A program made the position numbers and the translations under genes. A stretch of DNA of 64,000 bases from Scortum barcoo (Eukaryota; Chordata; Actinopteri; Centrarchiformes; Terapontidae): assembly GCA_023238725.1 (NCBI GenBank), contig CM041544.1, positions 1,251,501 through 1,315,500 of the forward strand, given 5' to 3'. This document shows positions 59,101 through 64,000 of the stretch, in pieces; the stretch's first letter is position 1; the number at the start of each line of letters is the position of its first letter. The notes below the pieces were generated by a model. The model saw nothing but the letters and a program-made list of their open reading frames with translations, searched no databases and was not told the DNA's origin.

Positions 59101-60060
59101 TACTATAGTAATAGTTATTACTATATCATTATCATATTTAATATTTATTGGTTATTTCTATTCTTTATATTATCATATATTACAGTTATTTCTTATTGCA
59201 CAATTAAAAGAGCTAGCATTCACACATTCACTATGATTATACCCTGTATGATTATATGTGACAAATAAAACTTGAACTTACAAAATTTTGTATCTAATAT
59301 CTGTATTTATCAGATTTCTCCATCTAACCTGATAAAAGGTAAATGTGGTGAAAAAGCCAAGGCACTTGGGTCATCTAATCTACTATTTCCCTTTTGCTGT
59401 AAACTAATTTCTAAGTATTTCTGGCTGACAGCTCTCTAAGTTCTGGACTTGCATGGAGCTTCCTTCACAGTCTGTTACTCATCAGAGATGCCTTTTACTA
59501 TCCAGGAAAAGTGGGCACAAACAGGTATAGATTGTAACAACCCTCAATGAGAAAAACGTGTTGGCTAGACTCTTTGTTATGCCGTCTTTATAAAAAATGT
59601 AAATGAAAAAATGTTGTGAAAAAGGAGAAAACACTAAATTAAACACTAAATTCATTTGGCCTCCAAAGAACTTGGGTTATAACAAGAGGATTCATTAAAA
59701 TTCAGTGTATGGATAACTAACAGTGACCCCAGCTGGACCAGGATGAAGTTTCTTGCTTTGCTTCCTGTTAAAACAAGCATGACTAATGATCCACTTTATG
59801 GCCAAATCAAAGCTCCAACCCTTTTTAACAATGCTGCTGTTTCCACACAGCCCACAATTATATAGCATTATTTTATCATGCCAGGCTTGATTAAAGAGCG
59901 TTTGGCTGGGATAGCATTTCCATTACCTGAGCCCAGCACCACACAAGCCTGATAAGAACACAGGAAGATAAGAGGTTTATTAGGTGCAAGGAGAGGTAAA
60001 GACACTTACAGGAGGTCCTCTTGGTCCAATGATAGACAGACCTGGCTCGCCTGGTGCTCC
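24403..60060 (-). CDS. col13a1: Collagen type XIII alpha 1 chain (col13a1), 3' part: COL1 to NC4, 36 coding exons plus a stop exon; 5' end off the window
   Basis: Minus-strand exons give about 584 residues if all are joined. Landmarks matching human COL13A1 as remembered: LSIIGPRGPP, GQPGTRGFPGFP, GPIGLDGKP, the NC2 start CGDYTHR, GLPGPPGLDGEKGPRGKPG in COL3, GLDGRPGPV, VPGPAGPKGER, GERGKKGNRGAKGDKGDQGA, and the NC4 end PVPGCWNK. Collagen XIII is a type II transmembrane homotrimer with a large extracellular triple helix, acting in cell-matrix adhesion. The cytoplasmic tail, membrane segment and NC1 lie beyond the right edge. All coding introns are phase 0 and every exon is a multiple of 3, so cassette skipping keeps frame, in line with the heavy alternative splicing known for this gene. 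Not COL25A1 or COL23A1, on the LSIIGPRGPP and GERGKKG blocks. Odd: two alternative NC4-entry exons. Confidence 0.92.
24568..24606 (-). CDS. col13a1: col13a1 last coding exon (NC4)
   Basis: GDDGLPVPGCWNK, 39 nt, the conserved C-terminus with the second NC4 cysteine. Acceptor TTCCAACAG, donor GTAAGT directly after the final Lys. If this intron were retained, five extra residues (VSWRV) would precede a stop. Confidence 0.95.
24752..25364. mobile_element. Inverted-repeat element with an internal perfect hairpin (MITE-like)
   Basis: Ends GGTTCTGGAAGTAA (24752-24765) and TTACTTCCAGAACC (25351-25364) are exact complements. Inside, TTGCAGGTAAACG (25185-25197) pairs perfectly with 25208-25220 over a 10-nt loop. 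No transposase. Lies in the last coding intron of col13a1. Confidence 0.6.
26667..26744 (-). CDS. col13a1: col13a1 alternative/extra exon (NC4 entry, COL25A1/COL23A1-like)
   Basis: 78 nt: GFRGFKGEKGEPGLPGLDGL then DAPCPV. A second version of the COL3 end and NC4 entry, closest to my memory of COL25A1 (GFRGVKGEKGEPG, GLDGLDAPC) and the CPV of COL23A1. Acceptor CACAAACAG, donor GTATGG, phase 0, so it can replace or follow the 27.5 kb exon. Whether it is used is not shown by the sequence. Confidence 0.82.
27535..27621 (-). CDS. col13a1: col13a1 exon (end of COL3, NC4 entry, COL13A1-type)
   Basis: 87 nt: GERGKKGNRGAKGDKGDQGA then PGLDAPCPL. Almost the human COL13A1 C-terminal block. Acceptor TTTGCAG, donor GTATGT. 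Contains the first conserved NC4 cysteine. Confidence 0.95.
28836..28960 (+). repeat. Teleost SINE-like repeat
   Basis: ATCAAATCAAATTTATTTAA, then GCCCAAAATCACAAA and CTCAGAGGGCTTTACA, a common fish interspersed repeat, in a col13a1 intron. Confidence 0.65.
29560..29645. repeat. Purine-rich (GGA)n-like tract
   Basis: AGGAGGAGGAG-type runs on the plus strand; pyrimidine-rich in the transcript. No exon found within the 27.6-31.3 kb intron, which otherwise shows only this and the SINE-like repeat. Confidence 0.6.
31299..31334 (-). CDS. col13a1: col13a1 exon (COL3)
   Basis: GLVGPQGIKGNR, 36 nt, matching human GLHGPPGDKGNR. Acceptor TTTGTAG, donor GTAAGA. Confidence 0.93.
31655..31708 (-). CDS. 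col13a1: col13a1 exon (COL3)
   Basis: GEKGDAGLPGPIGPQGIP, 54 nt. Acceptor CTACTACAG, donor GTAAGT. Intron to the previous exon is 107 nt. Confidence 0.93.
31816..31869 (-). CDS. col13a1: col13a1 exon (COL3)
   Basis: GLIGPAGVPGPAGPKGER, 54 nt, matching human GPIGVPGPAGPKGER. Acceptor TTTTAAAG, donor GTGAGT. Confidence 0.94.
33850..33885 (-). CDS. col13a1: col13a1 exon (COL3)
   Basis: GAHGLDGRPGPV, 36 nt, matching human GASGLDGRPGPP. Acceptor CTATACAG, donor GTGAGT. Confidence 0.93.
35215..35301 (-). CDS. col13a1: col13a1 exon (COL3)
   Basis: 87 nt: GEPGIGIRGEKGATGLKGDK then GDRGHLGLP, matching human GEKGFQGEKGDRGPLGLP. GIGIRG is a one-residue slip of the repeat. Acceptor GTGTCAG, donor GTAAGT. 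Confidence 0.93.
35462..35488 (-). CDS. col13a1: col13a1 exon (COL3)
   Basis: GSQGPSGPK, 27 nt. Acceptor TCATCCAG, donor GTGATA. Confidence 0.9.
36416..36466 (-). CDS. col13a1: col13a1 exon (COL3)
   Basis: IYGPPGPPGPPGPVGPA, 51 nt. Resumes Gly-X-Y after the interruption. Acceptor GTATTTAG, donor GTGAGT. Confidence 0.92.
36578..36619 (-). CDS. col13a1: col13a1 exon (COL3 interruption)
   Basis: GPKGEPGEGGRSEM, 42 nt. GGRSEM breaks the repeat at the site of human GNPGAEVPG. Acceptor TTGTCACAG, donor GTAAGG. Confidence 0.92.
36827..36898 (-). CDS. col13a1: col13a1 exon (COL3)
   Basis: 72 nt: GLDGPTGEKGATGAHGPIGL then PGAM. Acceptor CCTTGTAG, donor GTACGC. Confidence 0.92.
37884..38018 (-). CDS. 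col13a1: col13a1 exon (COL3), largest exon
   Basis: 135 nt, 45 residues of perfect Gly-X-Y: starts GPRGKPGEPGPMGPAGREGP, ends GFPGPKGDKGDTGPAGSP. Starts like human GPRGKPG. Acceptor GTTTTCAG, donor GTGAGT. Confidence 0.94.
38225..38269 (-). CDS. col13a1: col13a1 exon (COL3)
   Basis: GEVGLPGPPGLDGEK, 45 nt, nearly the human block GEIGLPGPPGHDGEK. Acceptor TGTCTTCAG, donor GTAAAA. Confidence 0.94.
39130..39183 (-). CDS. col13a1: col13a1 exon (start of COL3)
   Basis: GPPGLPGPPGHPGLPGTK, 54 nt. Acceptor CTCGTAG, donor GTAGGA. Confidence 0.93.
39287..39310 (-). CDS. col13a1: col13a1 exon (NC3)
   Basis: DIRNIPLM, 24 nt, corresponding to human EIRTLALM. Acceptor TTCGACAG, donor GTAAGT. The joined NC3 is shorter than the human coiled-coil stretch as remembered. 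Confidence 0.87.
39400..39456 (-). CDS. col13a1: col13a1 exon (end of COL2, start of NC3)
   Basis: GPPGPTGEPGKSEIHNNEN, 57 nt. The Gly-X-Y repeat stops at GKSE. EIHNNEN matches the position of human EMVDYNGN. Acceptor CATAAAG, donor GTATGT. Confidence 0.9.
39472..39490. repeat. (CAA)n microsatellite
   Basis: Short run of ACA units about 16 nt upstream (transcript sense) of the acceptor of the 39400-39456 exon. Confidence 0.85.
39597..39632 (-). CDS. col13a1: col13a1 exon (COL2)
   Basis: GEVGPEGPAGPI, 36 nt. Acceptor ACCTCCAG, donor GTAAGT. Confidence 0.92.
39725..39751 (-). CDS. col13a1: col13a1 exon (COL2)
   Basis: GDKGDQGDK, 27 nt. Acceptor CCTTACAG, donor GTAAGA. Confidence 0.92.
39872..39958 (-). 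CDS. col13a1: col13a1 exon (COL2, with SSIAA interruption)
   Basis: 87 nt: GEKGESSIAAQGIKGEPGSP then GLPGLMGPK. The SSIAAQ interruption corresponds to human IAVAGMKGEPG. Acceptor TACGACAG, donor GTAACG. Confidence 0.93.
40181..40713. repeat. Inverted repeat pair, about 28-bp arms spaced about 480 bp
   Basis: The arm at 40181-40208 contains ATTAAGTTTGCTCAGTT. The arm at 40686-40713 contains its near complement AACTGAGCAAACTTAATC. The interval has no frame, so this may be a relic TIR element in the intron between the 39.87 and 41.18 kb exons. Confidence 0.55.
41184..41237 (-). CDS. col13a1: col13a1 exon (COL2)
   Basis: GQDGIPGTPGIPGKRGYR, 54 nt. Acceptor TGCAAAG, donor GTAGGC. The intron before it is only 86 nt. 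Confidence 0.9.
41324..41359 (-). CDS. col13a1: col13a1 exon (COL2)
   Basis: GEPGFPGPTGLK, 36 nt. Acceptor CTATTGTAG, donor GTAAAG. Confidence 0.92.
43113..43140. repeat. (AAAC)n microsatellite
   Basis: Tandem AACA units ending in an A run. The surrounding 41.4-43.9 kb intron holds no exon I could support. Confidence 0.9.
43961..43987 (-). CDS. col13a1: col13a1 exon (COL2)
   Basis: GVKGDQGIK, 27 nt. Acceptor TTCACAG, donor GTAAGA. A (TTG)n(TTA)n tract lies about 80 nt upstream in the transcript. Confidence 0.9.
44065..44137. repeat. (CAA)n(TAA)n compound microsatellite
   Basis: CAA units to about 44096, then AAT units to 44137. In transcript sense it is (TTA)n(TTG)n upstream of the 43961-43987 exon. 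Confidence 0.95.
45060..45192 (+). repeat. LINE 3' tail fragment
   Basis: Ends AAATTTCCCCCATGGGATAA then ATAAAGTATTCTGATTTTG, the typical 3' end of fish LINEs. No reverse transcriptase part found next to it. Confidence 0.65.
45588..45632 (-). CDS. col13a1: col13a1 exon (COL2)
   Basis: GDQGDVGPPGPEGPK, 45 nt. Acceptor CTCCACAG. The donor is a weak GTCACT, which may make it a regulated exon. Confidence 0.9.
46097..46123 (-). CDS. col13a1: col13a1 exon (COL2)
   Basis: GEPGVPGQK, 27 nt. Acceptor TCTCCAG, donor GTGAGC. Confidence 0.92.
46643..46660 (-). CDS. col13a1: col13a1 micro-exon (COL2)
   Basis: LLPGLK, only 18 nt. Acceptor TTTCTGCAG, donor GTAAAC. Joined to its neighbours it gives a short helix interruption (DPRLLP). 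Confidence 0.8.
46773..46814 (-). CDS. col13a1: col13a1 exon (COL2)
   Basis: GKPGEPGKPGKDPR, 42 nt. Acceptor CATACAG, donor GTAAGC. Ends with a break in the Gly-X-Y register that continues in the next exon. Confidence 0.9.
47692..47781 (-). CDS. col13a1: col13a1 exon (start of COL2)
   Basis: 90 nt: GEPGAQGPPGPPGPPGPPGP then PGTPGLNGANGPP. A proline-rich opening of COL2. The acceptor is a tandem CAGCAG (NAGNAG), which could add one Gln. Donor GTGAGT. Confidence 0.92.
50433..50495 (-). CDS. col13a1: col13a1 exon (NC2 domain)
   Basis: 63 nt: MLPITVRNMPSISPLILKRL then K. Not Gly-X-Y; it aligns with the human NC2 segment (LPLL, VR, PP, IKR). Acceptor CCCGGCAG, donor GTACAA. An unusually long pyrimidine-rich run lies just upstream in the transcript. 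The call rests on splice sites, frame and modest similarity. Confidence 0.75.
50510..50725. repeat. Long purine/pyrimidine-asymmetric tract upstream of the NC2 exon
   Basis: On plus it is rich in AGG/GAA/GAG. In the transcript it is a C/U-rich stretch of about 200 nt running almost to the acceptor of the 50433-50495 exon. Open frames read across it are compositional artefacts. Confidence 0.8.
52397..52791. mobile_element. TIR element of the GTTTCCACTG family (MITE-like)
   Basis: Left end GTTTCCACTGCATGGTACTG, right end CAGTGGAAAC, exact 10-bp inversion. The inner CTGTGGATAGTACCCAGTAC segment is a known fish repeat pattern. 395 bp, no transposase. Flanking duplication not clear. Confidence 0.65.
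53602..53628 (-). CDS. col13a1: col13a1 exon (COL1/NC2 junction, cysteine)
   Basis: GVCGDYTHR, 27 nt, matching human GQCGEYPHR. The Cys is placed for interchain bonding at the start of NC2. Acceptor TTTTCAG, donor GTAGGA. Confidence 0.92.
54040..54860 (+). pseudogene. Degenerate L2/Rex-like LINE endonuclease region
   Basis: Plus-strand pieces: NMRSLANKK, SRTPLL-like shifted text with TVYIPTSAVSV, DFNH-type region, then NQFVDCATRENQILDFFM and SDHNLMHLFPTYRPLAKQ and LFQDYEDNTEGLSHCITDYI. These follow the C-terminal endonuclease to linker of fish LINEs, with shifts between them. Opposite in direction to col13a1. Confidence 0.72.
54930..55430. repeat. TA-rich low-complexity stretch ending in a LINE-like tail
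   Basis: Repeated TATACTATA/TTATATT words, then TTTCACCACTGGGACAAATG near 55410, which looks like the 3' tail of the LINE above. Long frames here are low complexity, not genes. Confidence 0.5.
55530..55556 (-). CDS. col13a1: col13a1 exon (end of COL1)
   Basis: GEPGPKGEK, 27 nt. Acceptor CTTTCTAG, donor GTGAGA. Separated from the preceding exon by only 108 nt. Confidence 0.9.
55665..55691 (-). CDS. col13a1: col13a1 exon (COL1)
   Basis: GQRGPKGLS, 27 nt. Acceptor TCTTTCAG, donor GTAAGT. A likely cassette exon, since its match to human is loose. Confidence 0.85.
57003..57416. mobile_element. Tigger/pogo-like MITE with TA target duplication
   Basis: Left end CAGGGAGTCCTCGACTTACG, complement of the right end CAGGAAGTCCTCGGTTTACG (17 of 20 match). 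TA on both sides (57001-57002, 57417-57418). 414 bp, no transposase frame, with an internal CA microsatellite. Lies in the intron between the 55.7 and 57.7 kb exons. Confidence 0.8.
57182..57206. repeat. (AC)n microsatellite
   Basis: CA units inside the Tigger-like element, so it probably expanded after insertion. Confidence 0.9.
57717..57743 (-). CDS. col13a1: col13a1 exon (COL1)
   Basis: GQNGPKGDM, 27 nt. Acceptor TCACACAG, donor GTAAGC. Confidence 0.92.
57863..57889 (-). CDS. col13a1: col13a1 exon (COL1)
   Basis: GPIGLDGKP, 27 nt. Acceptor TACCCCAG, donor GTGAGT. Confidence 0.92.
58213..58248 (-). CDS. col13a1: col13a1 exon (COL1)
   Basis: GQPGTRGFPGFP, 36 nt, identical to the human block as remembered. 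Acceptor CTTTAG, donor GTAAGT. Confidence 0.93.
59040..59280 (+). repeat. AT-rich stretch ending in a LINE-like tail
   Basis: TTATTACTATATCATTATCA-type words ending GTGACAAATAAAACTTGAAC, as in fish non-LTR 3' ends. No coding part identified. Confidence 0.45.
60010..60060 (-). CDS. col13a1: col13a1 exon (COL1), first visible
   Basis: GAPGEPGLSIIGPRGPP, 51 nt. Acceptor CTGTAG, donor GTAAGT. The LSII imperfection in the Gly-X-Y repeat is a COL13A1 hallmark. Confidence 0.93.
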
Positions 60061-63000
60061 CTACAGACAGATAAAAAGACAGGAAGCATAACAGCATTCA
60101 AAAAGATAAGATAGTGAGGGATTTCCTCTTTCCCAGTCAGATAATGTTCTACAGATTCTACAGATAATATTGGAGACATACAGCACATAGATGCCTTCTT
60201 CTGTGTGTAAATACCTACAATGGGACAAATCCATCCTCTAGCATCTGTGTAATTCCAATACATAAATTCTTCCTTTCAGGGTTACATTCCAGTTCCACAG
60301 TGAAGTCTGTGTGTTCTTGTGAAATGGGTGTTGACAGAACCTTGGTGACATGACTATTTGTAGGATTAGTTGCAGAACTTAGGTAGCTAGTGAGTTACCT
60401 GTGAACATGCTAGCCAGCCGGGAACATGCAGCTATCCTATCACAATGACTCTGTCAAGATAGATGACTCGCAATCCACCAATTTTACATTAAAGTCAGTT
60501 TGTCAGTTCTCTGTAGCTCCATAGTCTATGACAATGATGATGATATATTCGTGGTGATATCATCAGGTTATCTTAGCTTAGGCTTTGAGCATATGACTTT
60601 GTAAACTGGACGTTATTTAGTTTGAAATCTCTGTCATTTGCATGTCACAGAAATTCTAAAAAAAGATCCTATAAATTGCACCATGGGAAATGTGGAATGC
60701 TGATTTCAGTGTGCTTAACCCATAAAATGGATTAAATCTGTACTATCAACTCTTCATTTCATCTGGTCTCTGCAGTCCATCAGAGGATGATTATATAAAA
60801 GTAGTGTGAAACAGCAATAGATACCCTCTGTTTTGGTCTTTCAGGGCAATTTGCTATTGATCAAAGGCACAAAATCACATGACAAAGCTCAGCCAGTGTT
60901 TAATTCAGTGCAAAATATTTACATTGCTCTTACAAGGGAAATCTCTGATCGCAGCAACTCAAACTTTTCCATGTTTGATTTCAATCCAGAATTTGGTCAA
61001 AATGTTTGCTGTGTTGAATGCTTGTATGATCTGTCCTTATTGAAATTTACTATCACATTAATACCAGACAAACAGGATCTGATTTCAGGATTGTACCACT
61101 GTGCCACTGTACAAACAGTGTAGTGTCTCTGGCGTCTGGATTTTGAATAAAATTGTTGATTTGTACTGTGACAGTGGCAGTCTGTGCAGCCCCTCTCGAC
61201 CCTGCACACTCCCACAAACCACCAAGGCCAGACTGCCCCAATTTAGGTTTCCAGCACTTTCCCTTATTACCTTCTCTCCCCCTAAACCCCATGAAGGGAA
61301 ACACTATTGCAGAAACATATCAGATAGTCACAGTCATTCATCAAACACAAAGCTAAATATTTATGAACAAATGTCTGCTTTATGAGACCATTCCTGGTTT
61401 GATGGCAGATGTATCATTCAGGGACCAGGGGGCAAAGCTAATGATGAAAAAGAGGGCTCATGTCATCTGAAGCAGTTTTCAGTTACTTCTTTGGTTTTCT
61501 ACAGCTTTAGTACATTTGACAAGTGAAGATCTACAGATATGCTTGTGGAGAGATTGGATTACTTTGGTTGTAAGAGGTCAAGGTAACACGGAAAAGTTAG
61601 AATCACAACTAAAACCAGGACCGAGAAAGAGAAAATGCATGTACATAAAACCAAAAGTGGAGTCAAAAGCAGACAAAACTGTGTAGATCTCATTTCCTCC
61701 TAAATTAAATTTCTATAGCAGAGCAGAGTGGTGCTTTCGTTCTTTTTTTTTTTTTGACCACTACATCATGTCTTTCTGTTTTTACTCTCAGCCTGGCTCA
61801 GTTTGCCAGCTACTTGCCCCCAAACACCCTCCCATAAAACCCATAGAGGCCATATGTCTGAGGAGTGCAGTGTTCACTTATTCTCTTTGTACCTGCCTCA
61901 CTCTTTCTTTCCTAGAATATGCTTCATGTAAAGACTTCATCTACAGCCAAATCTACAGTGTATAATTCCTGTATTTCTTCATCGTCTCCTGGCAGCTACC
62001 GTAAGAGACTAACCACACATGGGACAAATCCAGATCACACTATTACAATATGTTCCTTGCTTAGAAATAAAAAGGAATCTGCAGAGCGATCCAAAAAGCC
62101 AACACTATGTTGTCTGCTTCTCCGCTTACTGTCTTCAGGTTACTATTTCTTAGGTTCTTCAGGTTACTATTCTTATTATTTTACTCACTGACCAAGAACA
62201 TACTGAGTATTTCCTCTTTTGTTGCACATTCAACTCTAAACAACACAAATCATTCTTTATTTGATGAGAGCAAATATGTACATCTGTTGTTTCTAGCTTT
62301 GGTATAACTGATATATGGGGACATTGTTTGCTTTACCAGTGCAGAGGACAACTTTTGAAGAGTGTTAAAATCCAAAAGGCATTTTTACATGTACTATGTT
62401 GAGATAAAACAGAAGAAATCTCTGTGTTTTTACCTTGGGGGAGGGAAACACAGTGAGAAACAAACATATTAGCAAACAGTTGTCACTTTACACATTGTCC
62501 ACTCTATTGGAGTGATGTTTTTGGCCAGTGTTTGAATGTAAATCCAATATTTGTTCGTCTTTAACCTCTGTTTTTGTCTCCAATAATATATGATGGGAAA
62601 GCAATGTTCTGACTGGAAAAACTAAACTTTGAGGTAACATAGGCTTAAAAGCTCTGTAGAGCAGTTTAGTCAGTGAAAAAATATTAATAGGTGCAGCTGA
62701 AAAGAAATTGCTCTTGAGAAATATGGTCAGTGAGAACAAAGGATTCAAAGGACAAAGAAACTAACCAGGTATATTTACAAAACTGTTCAACTATCGTTAC
62801 CCTGTGGACCTTTCTTCTTAACAAACAGTTTATTTTCTGCAGAAGTTTAGAGCATTCTGCCTCCATGTGAGTATACCTGAGGCCCAACAACTGTCTTGAC
62901 ATGAGGCCAGTTTTAAAACTTGCATTGTTTACATCCATGTTTATCAGTTAGCAGCCTTTTTCTTCCCTGCCTCTTTAGAGCACTGCTGCATTTTTGGCAT

Positions 63001-64000
63001 GTTGCTATTGATCAGTGGAATATTGTGAAACTATGCATCATGCTGCATCCTTGTTCGCACTTTGCAAACAAATATTGCTCCATAGAGCTAAAAGAGATCA
63101 GAAACTCCACAGGGCACCTTTTAGTTTTACTTATAAGCAGCTATGCATTTAATTTAATGTAATCCCCTCATCTGAGCTCCTTGTCACTGATGAACTTAAA
63201 ATCTTCAGCAACCTGCAGCAGATATCACATTCTCTTTGTGGGTAAAGTTCATTACACTAATGTGAATAAAAGAGATCATTTTGATTTTTATGTTGCTGTA
63301 CTGCTGACATTGGCAGATTTACTGCAAGTTTACTGTCTCTGTTGACACACTTTTGCAATTCATGAAGCCAAGTGGGAGATCCCACAGAGCCTATGATAAA
63401 ATTAGTCTTACATGAAATTTCTACCTTGAGGCCAATATCAATCTTTTCCTCCCATTTGGCAGCTCATATTTATCGTAACTTCAACATGACAGAGAGCTAA
63501 GGTTTAACAGTTGTGCAACGCTCCAGTAACAACATTTATTTATCCCAATATATAACTCCATTCATTCTAAATTCTCCCATCATGTACTCTGCTGTGGCCT
63601 CTATAAATGTCTCTCCACTTTCTTTGGGGAGCCTTAAATTAGAATTCAGACACTTATGTGACAAATCATTACTATTGTGTTTCATGGTGTAAAGAGTCCA
63701 GGTAATCCAACCAGGGTGGGAAACCATTTACAGAATATGACCCTCATGGTGTTTGAAAATACAGACTATATAAATCACATGCTACCAGTACACACAATAC
63801 ACCGGACAGCTCTGCACTTCGAACCACCAATACCACCACCAACTAAGTCACATTTTAGTAATGTCTCAAATGTCATTTATATTTCAGTGCTTTTCTATAA
63901 CTCATCCTACTTGCGTTGATGAAAGCAGACCGGGTTGACTGTAATAACATACGACAAAAACAAAAGCCAGAAGTTGCAGTTTGTATTTGATGAGTCCTAA
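60061..64000. other. col13a1 intron; no supported exon
   Basis: The exons that should come next (start of COL1, NC1, membrane segment, cytoplasmic tail) were looked for on the minus strand and not found. Only a poly-T run at about 61740 and scattered Gly-rich chance frames are seen. Confidence 0.55.

Noticed and set aside
59720..59755. PGPAG text on the minus strand between the first two visible collagen exons
   Set aside because: Splice sites do not give a multiple of 3, and human COL13A1 is contiguous across this junction.
24403..60060. Identification as col25a1 or col23a1
   Set aside because: LSIIGPRGPP, GQPGTRGFPGFP, CGDYTHR and GERGKKGNRGAKGDKGDQGA are COL13A1 blocks; only one exon looks COL25/COL23-like.
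61235..61275. Minus-strand GFRGREGNKG text as a possible col13a1 exon
   Set aside because: Three Gly-X-Y units by chance. Acceptor and donor do not bracket an in-frame exon, and it does not match the expected next COL1 exon.
62880..62900. Possible 18-nt minus-strand exon (TVVGPQ) with GTATAC donor
   Set aside because: No Gly-X-Y register and no support from the family.

Overview
The window reads as vertebrate nuclear DNA from a teleost fish. Coding sequence is split into short exons with GT/AG borders. The introns and spacers hold microsatellites and typical fish repeats: L2/Rex-like LINE fossils, a Tc1 fossil, hAT-, Tigger- and other TIR elements, and a solo LTR. Nothing bacterial is present. 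No RNA gene or CRISPR array was recognised.

The layout is two genes in tandem, both on the minus strand. From about 0.7 to 13.5 kb lies the 5' two-thirds of a cGMP-dependent protein kinase of the type II class (prkg2-like, possibly the fish paralogue prkg3). Twelve coding exons give about 510 residues: a myristoylation start, an N-terminal leucine zipper, an autoinhibitory segment, two cGMP-binding domains, and the start of the kinase domain with the glycine loop and catalytic lysine. The rest of the kinase lies off the left edge. From about 24.4 to 60.1 kb lies most of col13a1, the transmembrane collagen XIII alpha-1 chain: 36 coding exons, all phase 0, plus a last exon that begins with the stop codon. 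These cover collagenous domains COL1 to COL3 and non-collagenous domains NC2, NC3 and NC4. The exons for the cytoplasmic, membrane and NC1 parts are not in the window and should lie beyond 64 kb. Between the genes (13.5-24.4 kb) there is about 10.9 kb with the col13a1 3' UTR and several transposon relics.

The two genes have no evident shared pathway: the kinase is a membrane-anchored cGMP effector and collagen XIII is an adhesion molecule (known at muscle and neuromuscular junctions). Their adjacency is of evolutionary interest, because in human the type II kinase gene and COL13A1 are on different chromosomes (4q and 10q), which are ancient paralogous regions.

The most notable observation is at the col13a1 3' end. 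Two consecutive phase-0 exons each encode a version of the conserved NC4 entry (Asp-Ala-Pro-Cys-Pro). One matches COL13A1, the other resembles COL25A1/COL23A1. Both can join the same terminal exon. All family comparisons are from memory; no database search was run.
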